Source: Emergencia sp. (GTDB lineage: Bacteria; Bacillota; Clostridia; Peptostreptococcales; Anaerovoracaceae). Taken from it: 64,000 bases of DNA. Where the stretch lies: NCBI GenBank assembly GCA_022767345.1, contig JALEOD010000044.1, positions 62,001 to 126,000 on the forward strand, given 5' to 3'. This document shows positions 56,910-64,000 of the stretch, piece by piece. How positions within the stretch are numbered: the stretch's first letter is position 1; the number at the start of each line of letters is the position of its first letter. The notes beneath the pieces were generated by a model, which did no database searches, was not told where the DNA came from, and was given only the letters and a program-made list of their open reading frames with translations. A program made the position numbers and the translations under genes.

Positions 56910-57926
56910 ATGTTTACATTACGAGTACTGAGCAGAGAAGTTACAGAAAAAGTTTTGAAACTCTCCGATGTGATCAGCACGGTGGAGGAAGTGTACAGGC
57001 TGAAAGCGATGGGGGAGACTGCGGTATTTCCTCTGGTATTTCACGAGTTTGAACCGGGCGTTGCCGATATGGATATCAAGTCCGGCTGGCTGAAAGGCAG
57101 CGATATCTTTGGATTGAAGGTAGTATCCTGGTTTGGCGAAAACGTAAAGAAGAATCTCCCGGCGCTGATTGGTACTGTTTTAGTGATGGATGCAAAGACG
57201 GGCGTGCCGCAGGGAATCCTGGACGGCAGTCATATTACCGGAATCAGAACCGGCGCGGCAGGCGCAATCGGCGCAAGGCTGCTGGCAAGAAAGGATTCTA
57301 AAACTCTGATGGTGGTAGGTGCAGGTCATGTGGCAACCTTTCAGGTTGCGGCAACACTGACACTGCTTCCAGATATCGAGAAGGTATATGTTTACGACGG
57401 ACTGAGTCAGGAGAATGCGGAGCGTTTTGCAAAATCCATGCCGGAAGTGCTGGCTGAAAACTTTGCAATGACGGACTGTAAGGCGGTCTTTGAGGCAGTA
57501 ATCGATTTACCGACTGCAACAGCAGATAGCGATATCATCATTACAGTAACGCCGTCCAGGGAACCGATTATCCGTAAAGAGTGGGTAAAGCCGGGTACTC
57601 ATTTCAGCTGCATTGGCGCAGACATGAGCGGAAAAGAAGAAATCGAAGCGGAAATTTTTGAAAACGCAAGGGTATTCACTGACGATACACCGCAGTGTAT
57701 CAACGTAGGTGAAATCGAGATTCCGGTTAAGAAAGGAATTTTGAAAGCAGAAGATATCGCAGGCGAAATTGGAGAGATTCTCACAGGCAAAACCTGCGGC
57801 AGAGAAAACGATGAACAGATTACCGTATTTGACGCGACAGGCACTGCGCTTTTAGACTTGCTTACTGCAAAATTGGCGCTTGCAAAGGCAGAAGAACAGG
57901 GCCTTGGTGAAACTGTAAACCTGTAA
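56910..57926 (+). CDS. Ornithine cyclodeaminase/mu-crystallin family protein
   Basis: The 338-residue protein has the family features: substrate lysine region (MDIKSGWLKGSDIFGLKVVSW), ILDGSHITGIRTGAAGAIGARLLA, and the NAD-binding GVGAGHVA-like stretch LMVVGAGHVATFQVAATL. Family members deaminate ornithine, reduce cyclic imines or act on other amino acids; the substrate here is unknown. The aminotransferase gene follows after 21 bases, so the two probably act on one amino acid. The start follows GGAAAGGAAATAAAAG. Confidence 0.88.
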   Translation: MFTLRVLSREVTEKVLKLSDVISTVEEVYRLKAMGETAVFPLVFHEFEPGVADMDIKSGWLKGSDIFGLKVVSWFGENVKKNLPALIGTVLVMDAKTGVPQGILDGSHITGIRTGAAGAIGARLLARKDSKTLMVVGAGHVATFQVAATLTLLPDIEKVYVYDGLSQENAERFAKSMPEVLAENFAMTDCKAVFEAVIDLPTATADSDIIITVTPSREPIIRKEWVKPGTHFSCIGADMSGKEEIEAEIFENARVFTDDTPQCINVGEIEIPVKKGILKAEDIAGEIGEILTGKTCGRENDEQITVFDATGTALLDLLTAKLALAKAEEQGLGETVNL

Positions 57927-57947
57927 TAAAGAATTGGGAGGAAAAAC

Positions 57948-59069
57948 ATGGATATCAAAACTTTTAAAGTAGAACGCTGGATGAATGAATATGAAGAACA
58001 GGCAGTGTATAACCTGGCAGAAACCTGTGTGGATTCCATTACCATCAAAGAACTTTTGGAACTGGCGGGAGAAGATGCGGACAGCTATATGAGAAAACTG
58101 ACTGACCTGCGCCTTTCCTACAGTCATATTTTCGGCTCTCCGGAGCTTTTAAATGGGATTGCAAGCCTTTATAAAGATATCAAGCCGGAGCACATTATTC
58201 CGACCCATGGCGCAATCGGTGCAAACAATATGGTCATCACTACCCTCATTGGCCGTGACGACAACATGGTATCGGTAATGCCGACTTACCAGCAGCATTA
58301 TTCCATTCCGGAGTCCATCGGCGCGGATGTTAGAATTTTGCAGCTGACCTTGGAAGATGATTATCTGCCGAATCTGGATGTGCTTCGTTCTCTGGTAGAC
58401 GAAAACACCAAGATGATTACAATCAACAATCCAAACAATCCGACCGGCTCCTGGATTCCGGTGGAAACCATGGAGGAAATCATCAAAATTGCAAAGAGCG
58501 TGGATGCTTATGTGCTCTGCGATGAAGTGTACAGAGGCATTGCGGAAGATGACAGTTATATGCATTCCATTGTAGATCTTTACGACAAGGGAATTTCTGT
58601 CGGCAGCATGTCCAAGATATTTTCCATGGCAGGGGTCAGAATGGGCTGGATTGTAACCAAGGACGAAAAAGTGCTCCATCTGTGCCACGAAAGACGCGAC
58701 TACGACACCATCAGCTGCGGCGTAGTAGATGACGCGTTGTCTTCTCTGGCACTTGCGCACAAAGACGCGATCTTTGCAAGAAACAGAAATATTTTAAATA
58801 AAAACAGAGCGATTTTAGACCAGTGGGTCAATGAAACGCCGGAAGTAAAATATCTCAGACCTGTTGCGGGAACCACCGCTTTAGTGTATTATAATAATGA
58901 CATGCCATCGCAGGAACTGTGTAAAAAGCTGCTCTTTGAAAAGGGCGTTCTTTTCACACCGGGCGAGTGCTTTGAAATGGAAGGATCTGTACGAATTGGT
59001 TACGCATACGATTCTAAGACATTGCGGGAAGGGCTGGATAAGTTCGCTGAGTTTTTAAGAGAACTGTAA
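57948..59069 (+). CDS. Class I/II PLP-dependent aminotransferase
   Basis: The 373-residue enzyme has the fold-type I marks: THGAIGANNMVITTLIGRDD, INNPNNPTGSWIPVETMEEI, the Asp of YVLCDEVYRG, the PLP lysine in VGSMSKIFSMAGVRMGWI and the arginine near SVRIGYAYDS. The substrate is unknown; the link with the cyclodeaminase-like gene points to a basic or cyclic amino acid pathway. The start follows GGGAGGAAAA. A terminator and then a PucR-type regulator gene follow. Confidence 0.9.
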   Translation: MDIKTFKVERWMNEYEEQAVYNLAETCVDSITIKELLELAGEDADSYMRKLTDLRLSYSHIFGSPELLNGIASLYKDIKPEHIIPTHGAIGANNMVITTLIGRDDNMVSVMPTYQQHYSIPESIGADVRILQLTLEDDYLPNLDVLRSLVDENTKMITINNPNNPTGSWIPVETMEEIIKIAKSVDAYVLCDEVYRGIAEDDSYMHSIVDLYDKGISVGSMSKIFSMAGVRMGWIVTKDEKVLHLCHERRDYDTISCGVVDDALSSLALAHKDAIFARNRNILNKNRAILDQWVNETPEVKYLRPVAGTTALVYYNNDMPSQELCKKLLFEKGVLFTPGECFEMEGSVRIGYAYDSKTLREGLDKFAEFLREL

Positions 59070-59110
59070 ACAGCAGGTGAAGCGACTTTCAAACTGATTA
59101 TAAATTTTCA

Positions 59111-59147
59111 AAAACGATGGGATGGTATGCAGCCTGTCGTTTTTTTG
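59111..59147 (+). terminator. Terminator after the aminotransferase
   Basis: AAAACGA at 59111-59117 pairs with TCGTTTT at 59137-59143, followed by more T. The stem is AT-rich. Confidence 0.65.
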
Positions 59148-59177
59148 TATTTTTCTAACGAAGGGAGAGAAAGATAA

Positions 59178-60341
59178 ATGGCACTAAAGGTAAAAGATCT
59201 GCTGCATTTACAGAGCTTGCAGGGAATCAGACTTCTGTCCGGGGAGAGGGGACTTGATCGGGTGGTTTGTTCTGTGGGCATTATGGATTATGAGTTTGCA
59301 GAGGGTGTGGACTATCAGAATGAGGCGCTCTTTGAGAGAGACAGCTTTGTCATTTCATCTCTTCTCTTTGCTCAGTCGGATAGCAGCAGGATTCTTGAGG
59401 CGGTCAGGACACTGTACGAAATGGGAACTTCAGCCTTTGCTTTTAAAAGTGTAATCTTTGATACGCTGCCGCAGGAAGTACTGGATTTTTCCAAGGAGAA
59501 AGATTATCCGATTTTTATGTTTGGACTGGAGCGGTATTTTGAAAATATTGTTTACGAAATTATGGAAGCGGTGCAGAGAGATGATACGCAGATTCTGGAT
59601 GAGCAGATGATTAAGCGTATGATAGAAGGGGATATGGCAAGGGATGAAGTCAGCCGCATCTGCAAGAATCTTTCCTTGTTTTTCAAGGAAAGAGCCCAGG
59701 CTGTTTATGTACGCCCCAAGGAAAAGGGAGAAAAGCTGCGGACAACACGCATATTCCGCAATTTTTATATGAACAAAGCGCTGAAGAAAAAGAGTCTCTT
59801 GTGCCGCTATGACGGCGGTGTTTTCGTCATTCTCACAGCCGCTTCAGAAAATCCCGGCAGCTTTGAGGTAATCCTAAAAGAGCTGCAGGACAATCTGGCA
59901 TTTGAAGAGAATGTGTATTTTTGCAGAAGCGGAATCCACCCGCCGCACGAGGCGCTGGATCTGTGTCTGCGGGAAGGCTTTTACACCTTTGCTGCCAGCA
60001 TGGCAGAGGGGAAAGCCTATACGACTTACGAGAACATAGGCGCGTTTCAGTATCTGGCGCCTTTGGCAAATACCCAGGCTATGCGTACCTTTTCAGAAAG
60101 TTTTCTGCAGCCGCTTCTGGGCAGGGAAGAATATCTCTTTACCTGCAGGGAATGGGTATTTCAAAAGGGCGATATCAACGCTACCGCCCTTTCTATGAAT
60201 TGCCACCAAAACACCATTCGCTACAGACTGTCAAAGGTGAAGGAACTGCTGTCGGCTGAAGGAAAGACCGAAGCCGAGTTTTACGGAGAACTGTCAGCAG
60301 CCCTTCGGGTTCACCTGCTCCGTGAGAGCGGTGTTCTCTAA
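59178..60341 (+). CDS. PucR family transcriptional regulator
   Basis: The 387-residue protein has the PucR N-terminal domain (LKVKDLLHLQSLQGIRLLSG, RGLDRVVCSVGIMDYEFAEG) and the C-terminal PucR helix-turn-helix (ALSMNCHQNTIRYRLSKVKELL). Such regulators sense purines, amino acids or their breakdown products. Its position suggests it controls the cyclodeaminase-aminotransferase pair. The start follows AAGGGAGAGAAAGATAA. An AAGGGC/GCCCTT hairpin overlaps the stop codon. Confidence 0.92.
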   Translation: MALKVKDLLHLQSLQGIRLLSGERGLDRVVCSVGIMDYEFAEGVDYQNEALFERDSFVISSLLFAQSDSSRILEAVRTLYEMGTSAFAFKSVIFDTLPQEVLDFSKEKDYPIFMFGLERYFENIVYEIMEAVQRDDTQILDEQMIKRMIEGDMARDEVSRICKNLSLFFKERAQAVYVRPKEKGEKLRTTRIFRNFYMNKALKKKSLLCRYDGGVFVILTAASENPGSFEVILKELQDNLAFEENVYFCRSGIHPPHEALDLCLREGFYTFAASMAEGKAYTTYENIGAFQYLAPLANTQAMRTFSESFLQPLLGREEYLFTCREWVFQKGDINATALSMNCHQNTIRYRLSKVKELLSAEGKTEAEFYGELSAALRVHLLRESGVL

Positions 60342-60371
60342 GGGCACCGCCCTTGCAGGGAGATGTTTCTG

Positions 60372-61007
60372 TTATTTGATGGACTTAATTTTCAGATCGC
60401 TGATGCTGTCCGCCGCACGGCCGATTTTGTTGGCGAGAGAATTGAGATCTTTGGAAAATTCCCGCAGAATGATGACCTCTTTCAGCGGGAGTTTCTGCTG
60501 GTCCTGCTGATCTAAATCTGCGATGATTTCCCAGTAAAGCCGCTTGACCTGATTCTCATTTTTCTTTGCCTTGACCAGATTTTCCCAGAATATGTCACAG
60601 CTGTCATTCCATTTTTCCATGGCAGCTGTGATTGCAAGGATGGAACTTGCGATGCAGCGTGCCATTCCCACATGCTTTTCAAATGGTGTGTAATCGAAAA
60701 AGACGAGAAAGTCTTTCAAATCCTTGATTTTATCAGTCATATCATCGATGCAGCGGGATACTGCAAAGAGATCGTGACGGTCAAGGGGTGTGATAAAGGA
60801 AGTTTCTACATAATCAATGAGACCTCGGCGCACTTTATCTGCTTTCTTTTCACATCGCTCTATGTAATCAGCGGTATTTTCCTTTGGATCAGCCATATAG
60901 TTTAAAAGCAAAGAGATGCTTTTGGATGTCAGTTCACACTGCTCAAGGAGCATGGAGTGAAAATCAGGACGTTCATTTTTTTTGAAAAAATTTGGTTTAT
61001 ATTTCAT
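60372..61007 (-). CDS. DUF47 family PhoU-like protein
   Basis: The 211-residue helical protein belongs to the DUF47/TIGR00153 group (FFKKNERPDFHSMLLEQCEL, ENTADYIERCEKKADKVRRG, ISRCIDDMTDKIKDL-like stretch). These proteins are encoded with PiT transporters and are thought to control them in a PhoU-like way. It lies 52 bases after the transporter gene in the same operon. Confidence 0.9.
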   Translation of the reverse strand: MKYKPNFFKKNERPDFHSMLLEQCELTSKSISLLLNYMADPKENTADYIERCEKKADKVRRGLIDYVETSFITPLDRHDLFAVSRCIDDMTDKIKDLKDFLVFFDYTPFEKHVGMARCIASSILAITAAMEKWNDSCDIFWENLVKAKKNENQVKRLYWEIIADLDQQDQQKLPLKEVIILREFSKDLNSLANKIGRAADSISDLKIKSIK

Positions 61008-61059
61008 GATGATTCAATTCCTTTCTATCTTAAATCAGAACATTTTTTATTCAAACATT

Positions 61060-62052
61060 TTAAATCAAAGCCAGCAGCAGAAAGACCAGTCCGCCGGTTA
61101 CAGCTGAAGCGGGAATGGTAATCAGCCACGCGAGAAGTATTTTTTTCGTAACAGTCCAGTTGACGGATTTTGGCGTATTGCCGCTGCCAACGCCCATGAC
61201 GGAGGAGGTAATCACCTGTGTCGCGCTGATAGGAAGTCCTGTCAGGTTGGCCAGGGTCATCACCGAGATGGTTGCAATCTGTGACGCAAAGGAGTTTTGG
61301 ACATCAATTTTACAGATATCCATGCCGATAGTTTTTATCATATTATAGCCGCCGGTCATCGTGCCGACGGCAAGGGCGACACTGCAGCCTGCCATGAGCC
61401 AGAAAGGGATTTCGATTCCGGCGCTGTAATACCCGGCAAGACCGATCGCAATCAGACCCATGACCTTCTGAGAATCATTGCTGCCATAGCTGAAGGCCAG
61501 AAAAAAACTGCTCAGCTTATGAAGCAGGCGGATGCGCCGGTTCCAGACGATTGTGGCGTTTTTCAGAAGGGCGTTCTGCAGCTTTAAAAATAAATAGCCG
61601 AACAGAAATCCCAGAAGCGGAGAAATCAGCATGGCTAAAATGACCTTTACAAAGATGGAATTCCACTGGATATAGCCCATGCCGTAGGCGGCAATGCCGC
61701 TGCCGATCATAGAACCTATCATGGAATGAGAGGCGCTTGAAGGCAGCTTAATTACCCATGTTAAAATATTCCATGCCATGCTGCCGACAAAGGAGGCAGC
61801 TACAAAGGTATAGCATTTGTCAGGGGTGCCGGCAAGCACCGGCGTAATATCTATGATATTTTCGGAAATCGTATAAGCTACCGCAGTGCCAAGGCAGAGA
61901 GCACCTGAGAGATTTGCAAGGCCTGCGATAAAAACAGCTCTTGCAGGCTCAATGAGCCTTGAGGAAATGGTGGTGGCAACTACAGTGCCGCCATCGTGCA
62001 TTCCATTGATATAAGCGAAAATAAGTCCAATGGCAATCATAAAATAAAACAT
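61060..62052 (-). CDS. pit: PiT family inorganic phosphate transporter
   Basis: The 330-residue membrane protein shows the duplicated PiT signatures FAYINGMHDGGTVVATTISS at the N-terminus and FLAFSYGSNDSQKVMGLIAIG in the second half, with about ten hydrophobic segments. It imports phosphate (as metal-phosphate with H+) and forms an operon with the DUF47 regulator. Its promoter region faces the chimeric remnant at 62115. Confidence 0.92.
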   Translation of the reverse strand: MFYFMIAIGLIFAYINGMHDGGTVVATTISSRLIEPARAVFIAGLANLSGALCLGTAVAYTISENIIDITPVLAGTPDKCYTFVAASFVGSMAWNILTWVIKLPSSASHSMIGSMIGSGIAAYGMGYIQWNSIFVKVILAMLISPLLGFLFGYLFLKLQNALLKNATIVWNRRIRLLHKLSSFFLAFSYGSNDSQKVMGLIAIGLAGYYSAGIEIPFWLMAGCSVALAVGTMTGGYNMIKTIGMDICKIDVQNSFASQIATISVMTLANLTGLPISATQVITSSVMGVGSGNTPKSVNWTVTKKILLAWLITIPASAVTGGLVFLLLALI

Positions 62053-62114
62053 AAAATTACGCTCCGTTTCAGTATTGTCAACTTCATTATATATGCGGAA
62101 TATGGGGAAAAAGT

Positions 62115-62882
62115 TTGGAGAATCCCAGAATTTTATTAAGTTTTTTTAAAGATAAGGCAAAGACGAAAGAGCGTCCTGTTCGCGTGAAAAGAAAACCGAA
62201 CCTTCTGGAAGCTCTTTCTGCAGTCGTAGTACTTTTGGTTATCTTTTTCTTTGGTTCACTGGCGGATTTGACAAGGGTAAAGGAACAGTACGCAAACAGA
62301 ATCGAGGTTCTGCTGGGTATTGAGCTGGGCATTCAGCCCCATCTGTGTGAAAAGCTGACCGCCTTTGCTGAAAGGTTTCCTTTTGACTTTATCATCGGTT
62401 CGACCCATACCTTTCATAAAATGGATGCAGAGGATAAGCGTCACTATGAAGGCGTGGACATTGAAGCCGCAGTTTCTCAGTATTTTCTGGAGGAACTGGA
62501 AAATGTAAAGAACTTCAGAGGTTTTGATGTAGCAGGTCATATGGATTTTGTGCTGAGATATGGTCCCGGTGCGCTGGAACAGTTCACTTATGCCAAATAT
62601 GGCGACATCCTCGATGAACTTTTGAAGGAACTCATCGCAAGCGGCCGCGGCATTGAGTGCAACACCTCCAAGTTTGTGGCAAAGAATATGACCAATCCTC
62701 ACCGGGATATCATAAAACGCTACGCGGAACTGGGCGGTGAAATTATCACCTTTGGTTCTGACTCCCATGTATCTGAAAGGCTGGGAGAGGGGTTCAAAGA
62801 AGTCGGTGAAATGGTAAAGGCCTGCGGCCTTTACTATTATGCGATATTTAGACAGCATCAGCCGACTTTCTATCAAATATAA
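62115..62882 (+). pseudogene. Chimeric remnant: antiporter-like N-terminus joined to histidinol-phosphatase C-terminus
   Basis: The open frame of 255 residues joins two unrelated parts. Residues 1-46 (basic stretch, then KPNLLEALSAVVVLLVIFFFG) look like the start of an NhaC-type Na+/H+ antiporter, with one membrane helix cut off. From about residue 50 (LTRVKEQYANRIEVLLGIEL) to the end the protein is a PHP-domain histidinol-phosphatase (HisJ/HisK), with IIGSTHTFHK, FDVAGHMDFVLRYG and TFGSDSHVSERLGEG. The N-terminal HxH metal ligands of HisJ are missing, so the enzyme cannot work normally. The start is TTG. A deletion that fused two genes in frame is the simplest explanation. Confidence 0.7.
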
Positions 62883-62909
62883 ATGTTTTCCATGTAAAAT
62901 TTATAATAC

Positions 62910-62955
62910 AAAAGGCTTCGGACACGATGGTTTGTGTACGAAGCCTTTTGGTATT
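62910..62955. terminator. Bidirectional terminator between the chimera and htpG
   Basis: AAAAGGCTTCG at 62910-62920 pairs perfectly with CGAAGCCTTTT at 62939-62949, followed by GGTATTTTT; the other strand also ends in T. Confidence 0.92.
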
Positions 62956-62979
62956 TTTGCAGGTGGTCTAGTATGCAAC

Positions 62980-64000
62980 TTAGCGGGTAATCAGTTTGCA
63001 GATGTCTTCACCCAGTTTAACCGGGTCATCTACAGTCAGTCCGGAAATGAGCACGGCCTGGCTGTAAAGAAGATTTGCGTAAGTCTTTACTAAATCTTTT
63101 CCTTCTTCCCCCATAATGTAAGTGTTTTTCAGTGTGTCCATTACCGGGTGGGTTGGATTGATTTCCAGGATTCTTTCCGCCTTTATATTTTGGTCTGTCG
63201 GCATTGCGTTGAGTACTTTTTCCATTTCCAGAGAAAGTCCGCCTTTAGTTGTCAGGCATACGGCAGAGTTTTTCAGGCGAGGGGACAGCTTGACTTCGCT
63301 GACTTTGTCTCCCAGAGATTCCTTGAGGAAGGTGAGGAGGTCTTTGTTTTCTTCTTCAGCCTTTTTCATCTCTTCCTGCTCTGCTTCGGATTCTTCTGCG
63401 GAAAGGTCCTCTGCGGAAACGGATTTGAAAGCCTTTTCTTTATAGTCGCCCATCATCTGCAGTACGAATTCATCGATTTCGTCGGTGAGATAGAGAATTT
63501 CATAGCCTTTGTCCTTGATGAATTCTGTCTGCGGCAGCATATCGATTTTTTCGATGGATTCGCCGGCTGCGTAGTAGATGCACTGCTGTTCTTCGCCCAT
63601 CTTAGCAAGATATTCGTCCAGAGAGACCATTTTCTTTTCCATAGAGGAGTAGAAGAGCACCAGGTCGGAAAGTACGTCCTTGTGCATGCCAAAGTCGTCG
63701 TAAATGCCGTATTTCAGCTGTCTGCCGAAGTGCTCGAAGAACTTTTCGTAGCCTTCACGGTCGTTTTTCATAAAGTCAGCCAGCTCTTTTTTGATTTTCT
63801 TTTCCAGATTCTTTGCGATATTTCTGAGCTGTCTGTCGTGCTGCAGTGTTTCCCGGGAAATATTCAGGGACAAGTCCTGAGAGTCTACAAGCCCTTTGAC
63901 AAAGTTGAAGTAGTCAGGCAGCAGTTCTTTGCATTTGTCCATAATCATGACGCCGCTAGAATAAAGCTGCAGACCCTTTTCAAAGTCCTTGGTATAGTAG
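62980..64000 (-). CDS. htpG: Molecular chaperone HtpG (5' partial)
   Basis: The frame enters from the right edge and covers about 340 C-terminal residues of the Hsp90 chaperone: [35 protein letters not shown], the middle-domain helices and the C-terminal dimerisation part ending in [11 protein letters not shown]. The N-terminal ATPase domain lies beyond the window. An acidic segment at [20 protein letters not shown] is typical of clostridial HtpG. HtpG assists folding under stress. Confidence 0.95.
   Translation of the reverse strand, partial: YYTKDFEKGLQLYSSGVMIMDKCKELLPDYFNFVKGLVDSQDLSLNISRETLQHDRQLRNIAKNLEKKIKKELADFMKNDREGYEKFFEHFGRQLKYGIYDDFGMHKDVLSDLVLFYSSMEKKMVSLDEYLAKMGEEQQCIYYAAGESIEKIDMLPQTEFIKDKGYEILYLTDEIDEFVLQMMGDYKEKAFKSVSAEDLSAEESEAEQEEMKKAEEENKDLLTFLKESLGDKVSEVKLSPRLKNSAVCLTTKGGLSLEMEKVLNAMPTDQNIKAERILEINPTHPVMDTLKNTYIMGEEGKDLVKTYANLLYSQAVLISGLTVDDPVKLGEDICKLITR

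Noticed and set aside
1..64000. tRNA or rRNA genes
   Set aside because: No cloverleaf with a GGTTCGAATCC-type arm and no rRNA sequence was recognised by eye; a covariance-model scan would settle it.

Overview
The window is a low-to-moderate GC chromosome segment from a spore-forming, anaerobic member of the Clostridia (Bacillota). The evidence is the spoIIA (spoIIAA-spoIIAB-sigF) and spoVA (spoVAC-spoVAD-spoVAE) sporulation genes, an acyl-CoA dehydrogenase/EtfBA operon whose EtfA carries an N-terminal two-cluster ferredoxin domain, strong AGGAGG-type ribosome binding sites, and gene order typical of Gram-positives (ylxM-ffh-rpsP-khpA-rimM-trmD; yggS-sepF-yggT-divIVA-lspA-rluD; yicC-gmk-rpoZ; rpsB-tsf). 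I cannot name a species; a relative of the Anaerovoracaceae/Eubacteriales is plausible but is inference.

Layout. 1-1383: end of the spoIIA operon. 1456-5000: highly expressed acyl-CoA dehydrogenase-EtfB-EtfA operon with a structured leader. 4866-5683: a gene-free, hairpin-rich stretch holding four copies of a GCACCAT palindromic element. 5756-10077: an OPT-family transporter broken by one in-frame TAA, a P1-family peptidase, and a sigma/anti-sigma pair. 10341-14464: MATE exporter, Maf, spoVA operon. 14504-18592: a protein kinase and HTH regulators next to a zinc-ribbon/TM2, SPFH-SHOCT and zinc-ribbon/Ltp membrane cluster. 18593-19794: transposase and gene remnants. 19795-24781: polysaccharide ABC exporter, LCP ligase, thrS, a DUF2007-like protein. 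24862-29880: transglutaminase-like surface protein, FAD oxidoreductase, nuclease-like protein. 30022-43009: SRP/translation/cell-division block, then a hydrolase, RelQ and a hydantoinase-like protein. 43286-49407: rqcH, yicC-gmk-rpoZ, LytTR regulator, rpsB-tsf. 49408-50386: decayed genes. 50387-56795: a signalling cluster. 56910-60341: cyclodeaminase, aminotransferase, PucR. 60372-62052: phosphate transport. 62115-62882: a chimeric gene remnant. 62980-64000: 3' part of htpG.

How genes work together. The signalling cluster combines a SARP-like regulator carrying a degenerate GGDEF domain that keeps an RxxD I-site, a REC-HD-GYP-PAS-GGDEF protein, an Hpt phosphotransfer protein whose reading frame is broken at a run of seven G, and a membrane hybrid histidine kinase with two receivers: a phosphorelay coupled to cyclic-di-GMP. 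Two sporulation operons and a 37-residue Gin-like zinc protein (minus strand, 39175-39288) point to sigma-F/sigma-G control. Several genes are caught decaying (OPT transporter, IS1634-like transposase, Asp/Glu racemase-like gene, an NhaC/HisJ-type fusion), so the accessory parts are under active deletion. The strongest novelty candidates are the GCACCAT palindrome family, the degenerate-GGDEF SARP with its frameshifted Hpt, the TM2/SPFH/Ltp cluster and the Gin-like micro-gene.
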